Positions 61,492 to 64,000 of a stretch of DNA of 64,000 bases are shown in pieces. Under the pieces are notes generated by a model. That model made no database searches. It was given only the letters and a program-made list of their open reading frames with translations, and was not told the origin of the DNA. Both the position numbers and the translations under genes were made by a program. Within the stretch, counting starts at the first letter, position 1. The number at the start of each line of letters is the position of its first letter. Origin of the DNA: Pelagibius sp. (GTDB lineage Bacteria; Pseudomonadota; Alphaproteobacteria; Kiloniellales; Kiloniellaceae); contig NZ_JANQKD010000013.1 of the NCBI RefSeq assembly GCF_028281305.1, positions 1-64,000 on the forward strand, written 5' to 3'.

Positions 61492-62397
61492 CTAGCCCCG
61501 GCCCTTGGTCTTGGTCTTGCCGGGCCGGGCGTTCTTCTCCAGGAACTGGACCATCAGGTCGGCCACGTCCACTCCGGTGGCCTTCTCCACGCCCTCCAGC
61601 CCGGGGGAGGAGTTGACTTCCATCACCACCGCGCCGTGGTTGGAGCGCAGCATGTCGACGCCGCAGACATTGAGGCCCATGGCCTTGGCGGCGCGCACGG
61701 CGGTGGAGCGTTCTTCGGCTGTGATCTTGATGCGCGTCGCCTCGCCGCCGCGGTGCAGGTTGGAGCGGAAGTCATCGGCGGCCCCCTTGCGCTGCATGGC
61801 GGCGACCACCTTGCCGCCGACCACGAAGGCCCGGATATCGGTGCCGCCGGCTTCCTTGATGAACTCCTGCACCAGGATGTTCACGTTGGCGCCGCGGAAC
61901 GCCTCGACCACCGACTTGGCGGAGTTCTTCGTATCGGCCAGGACGACGCCGATGCCCTGGGTGCCTTCGAGAAGCTTGATCACCACCGGTGCGCCGCCGG
62001 CGATCTTGATCACTTCCTCGGTCACCTTGGGATCGTGGGCGAAGGCGGTGACCGGCAGGCCGATGCCGTCGCGGGCCAGGAGCTGCATGGAGCGCAGCTT
62101 GTCGCGCGAGCGGCCGATGGCCACCGATTCGTTCAGAGGAAAGACCCCCATCATCTCGAACTGCCTAAGCACGGCGAGGCCGTAGTAGGTGATCGAGGCG
62201 CCGATGCGCGGGATGACCGCGTCATAGCCGGCCAGTTTTTCGCCGTTGTAGATCACCATCGGCCGGTGCGAGGTGATGTTCATGTAGCAGCGCAGGGTAT
62301 TGGCGATATCGAGTTCGTGCCCTCTGGCCTCGGCAGCCGCCACAAGACGCCGGTGGGAATAGAGGTTCGGGTTGCGGGCCAGCATGAGAATCTTCAT
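61492..62397 (-). CDS. rimK: Ribosomal protein S6 glutamate ligase
   Basis: 301 residues. ATP-grasp fold: [48 protein letters not shown] (read in parts) and [19 protein letters not shown]. RimK adds glutamates to the C-terminus of S6 and alters ribosome behaviour. The N-terminal [18 protein letters not shown] is exact for the family. It is followed closely by the desuccinylase-like gene and preceded by a zinc protease gene, the known rim arrangement. Confidence 0.94.
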   Translation of the reverse strand: MKILMLARNPNLYSHRRLVAAAEARGHELDIANTLRCYMNITSHRPMVIYNGEKLAGYDAVIPRIGASITYYGLAVLRQFEMMGVFPLNESVAIGRSRDKLRSMQLLARDGIGLPVTAFAHDPKVTEEVIKIAGGAPVVIKLLEGTQGIGVVLADTKNSAKSVVEAFRGANVNILVQEFIKEAGGTDIRAFVVGGKVVAAMQRKGAADDFRSNLHRGGEATRIKITAEERSTAVRAAKAMGLNVCGVDMLRSNHGAVVMEVNSSPGLEGVEKATGVDVADLMVQFLEKNARPGKTKTKGRG

Positions 62398-62472
62398 CGC
62401 AAGCGTCCTGGCTTCGGCCTTGGCAGGCCTTGGGGGTGGGGGCCGGGTAGGGAGTGGACCGTTCTCTCCAAG

Positions 62473-63021
62473 CTAGCGACCTTGTCTTGGGCTCAAGAGG
62501 AACGAGCGCGAGGGATGTACCAGAAAGCGCCCGGCGCGCAAGGCGGTTCGTCCGAACAGCATTTCGAAACCCATCTCCGCCCGGTTGGTCAGGGTCAGCT
62601 CTATCTCGAAGTGCTTTTCGCCGAGCACCACCGGCGTGGTGATGACAAAGCGATCCTGGGCGTGGCCGCTGGAGCTCTTGACCGGACGGTGGTCGCGGAC
62701 CGGGGCGCGGCATTGGATCCGGGCACGGTCGTGCACCCCGCCGCTGTGGGGGGCGACCTCGAAGGTCACCCAGAGCGCGCCCTCGTGGTCGAAAGGGGCA
62801 ATGTTCATGGCATGGAGGGCCGAGGTGCGGGCGCCGGTGTCGGTCTTCGCCTTGATGCGCTCGATCCCAAGGGCCGGGAGGGACAGCCACTCGCGCCAGC
62901 CGATCAGCGCCTGTTTCTCGGTCAGGCTGGTGACTTCAGCCTTGATTCCCCTGCGCTTCGGCTTCTTGGCAGCGGTCTTCGCGCCGGATCCTTTACGGGC
63001 CGTCTTGGGCTTCTTTGCCAC
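62473..63021 (-). CDS. ATP-dependent zinc protease-family protein (RimB-like)
   Basis: 182 residues from a GTG at 63021 (GGGGGG upstream). A basic Lys/Ala-rich leader (AKKPKTARKGSGAKTAAKKP) precedes IGWREWLSLPALGIERIKAKTDTGARTSALHA, read in parts, a retropepsin-like DTGA motif of the Zn_protease family (DUF785). The tail FGRTALRAGRFLVHPSRSFLL is typical. In Pseudomonas this family acts with RimK. It is 75 nt upstream of RimK. Confidence 0.85.
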   Translation of the reverse strand: MAKKPKTARKGSGAKTAAKKPKRRGIKAEVTSLTEKQALIGWREWLSLPALGIERIKAKTDTGARTSALHAMNIAPFDHEGALWVTFEVAPHSGGVHDRARIQCRAPVRDHRPVKSSSGHAQDRFVITTPVVLGEKHFEIELTLTNRAEMGFEMLFGRTALRAGRFLVHPSRSFLLSPRQGR

Positions 63022-63129
63022 TGATCCCCCCAGTGAGTCTTTCCGCCGATGCTGACGGACCTCACGGGCAGGATCAAGCAACTATCCGCAGGTGGCTTCC
63101 GGCCGAGGGGCCGGAGATGCCCAGTGGTT

Positions 63130-64000
63130 CTACTCCGCCGGAGCACCCTGCTTCGCCGGGGCGTCGGGCCTCACCGGGGCATCCGGCTTCACCTGGCCGC
63201 TGGCCGGGCCGCTTTTGCGGAAGATCCGCCGCAGCACGACGTAGAAGACCGGGGTCAGGAGGAGGCCGAAGAAGGTGACCCCCAGCATGCCGGAGAAGAC
63301 CGCCGTGCCCAGAGCCTGGCGCATCTCGGCCCCCGGCCCCTGGGCGACGGCCAGGGGCAGCACGCCGAGGATGAAGGCGAAAGCCGTCATCAGGATCGGT
63401 CGCAGGCGCAGGCGTGCGGCCTCCACCGTGGCGTCGATCAGGCCCTTGCCCTCTTCCTCGAGCTGCTTGGCGAACTCTACAATCAGGATGGCGTTCTTCG
63501 CCGCCAGACCGACGAGAACGATGAGGCCGACCTGGGTCAGGATGTTGTTGTCCATGCCCCGCAGGCTGACGCCCAGCAGCGCCGCCAGGATGCTGGTTGG
63601 CACAATCAGAATGATTGCCTTCGGCAGCACCCAGCTTTCGTACTGCGCTGCCAGCACGAGAAAAGCAAAGATCACGGCGAGAGCGAAGATGTAAATCGCG
63701 GCATCGCCGGCGAGCTTTTCCTGCAGGGCCAGTTCTGTCCATTCGAAGGTGAGGCCCCGTGGCAGGTTGTTGGCGGCCATCGCCTCCATGATGTCCAGGC
63801 TGTCGCCGGTCGAAACCCCGCGCGCCGCGTTGCCCTGCAAGGGGACCGAGACCAGCATGTTGTAGCGCTGCACCAGGTCCGGGCCCGAGCGGTCCTGGAC
63901 CGTCACCAGGGAGCCCAGCGGCACCAGGGCGTTGGTCGCCGAGCGGACCTTCAGACCGAGGATGTCCTCCGGCGCCAGTCGGAACTGCTGGTCGGCCTGT
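63130..64000 (-). CDS. RND efflux pump inner-membrane subunit (3' part; cut by window)
   Basis: The C-terminal ~290 residues of an AcrB/MexB-type pump. The frame stays open to the right edge, so the 5' part is outside the window. Visible are the periplasmic pore docking region, then spans IYIFALAVIFAFLVLAAQYESW, AIILIVPTSILAALLGV, NNILTQVGLIVLVGLAAKNAILIVEFA (read in parts, with family motif KNAILIVEFA), RLRPILMTAFAFILGVLPLA and TPVFYVVLRRIF. Drug or metal specificity cannot be told. The C-terminus carries an 18-nt array giving repeated PDAPV/RPDAPA. Confidence 0.93.
   Translation of the reverse strand, partial: QADQQFRLAPEDILGLKVRSATNALVPLGSLVTVQDRSGPDLVQRYNMLVSVPLQGNAARGVSTGDSLDIMEAMAANNLPRGLTFEWTELALQEKLAGDAAIYIFALAVIFAFLVLAAQYESWVLPKAIILIVPTSILAALLGVSLRGMDNNILTQVGLIVLVGLAAKNAILIVEFAKQLEEEGKGLIDATVEAARLRLRPILMTAFAFILGVLPLAVAQGPGAEMRQALGTAVFSGMLGVTFFGLLLTPVFYVVLRRIFRKSGPASGQVKPDAPVRPDAPAKQGAPAE
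63137..63190 (-). repeat. 18-nt tandem array at the RND pump C-terminus
   Basis: Three 18-nt units of GCCGGGGCGTCGGGCCTC type, with drift, encode the Pro/Ala/Asp-rich tail after the last membrane span. Confidence 0.75.

Overview
The window looks like chromosomal DNA from an alphaproteobacterium, probably of the Rhodospirillales/Kiloniella-like group (genus not determinable by eye). The evidence is a C4-pathway 5-aminolevulinate synthase, the division-site regulator MipZ, a Brucella-type RibH2 lumazine synthase under an FMN riboswitch, a PmtA-type phospholipid methyltransferase, a PHB depolymerase, and uniformly high GC with strong third-position bias. That bias opens long shadow reading frames opposite almost every real gene. 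I see no rRNA, tRNA, insertion sequence, integrase or CRISPR array.

Layout. 1-7.6 kb (minus strand): a cut-off PadR-like regulator behind a Fur-type box, a polyamine-type binding protein, hemA, a class III aminotransferase, a flavodoxin-fold oxidoreductase and an ABC exporter. 7.8-17.2 kb (plus): a DUF2927 lipoprotein, then a peptide-scavenging block of amidohydrolase, complete Dpp/Opp-type ABC transporter and M20 amidohydrolase. 17.2-18.6 kb: a lower-GC patch with one secreted orphan. 18.6-28.4 kb (plus): rhomboid protease, an orphan gene, and two tandem 1.24-1.25 kb-residue CheB-CheR-PAS-histidine kinase fusions separated by a degraded piece of the orphan gene. 28.4-34 kb (minus): a second peptide-type ABC importer without ATPases, a TAXI binding protein and a hemerythrin with an FNR-type box. 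34.3-36.9 kb: PHB depolymerase, PmtA-like methyltransferase and a small proline-rich protein.

37-41.8 kb is the most unusual locus. An AT-rich island with nested inverted repeats precedes an orphan ParA-type ATPase. One base after it comes a gene for a huge, acidic, repeat-rich, single-pass membrane protein with a periplasmic SPOR domain. MipZ converges on this pair. I infer a ParA-driven positioning module for a septal peptidoglycan-binding protein. 41.9-52 kb holds pyrE, two MFS exporters, a patatin-like lipase, small orphans, a hot-dog thioesterase, a large unknown membrane protein and a PhyH-type dioxygenase. 52.1-52.9 kb: FMN riboswitch and ribH2.

52.9-58.4 kb is a sulfide-oxidation locus: SulP transporter, sulfurtransferase/SQR fusion, persulfide dioxygenase, DUF2892 protein and a Crp/Fnr regulator with a cysteine pair, with a two-copy operator-like repeat upstream. 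58.6-64 kb: an enoyl-CoA hydratase/isomerase, a LysR regulator, a RimK ribosome-modification cluster and the 3' part of an RND efflux pump.

A theme across the window is short, locus-specific tandem arrays (period 11-18 nt) at gene ends, in intergenic DNA, inside the SPOR gene and across a start codon. Each array has its own unit sequence.
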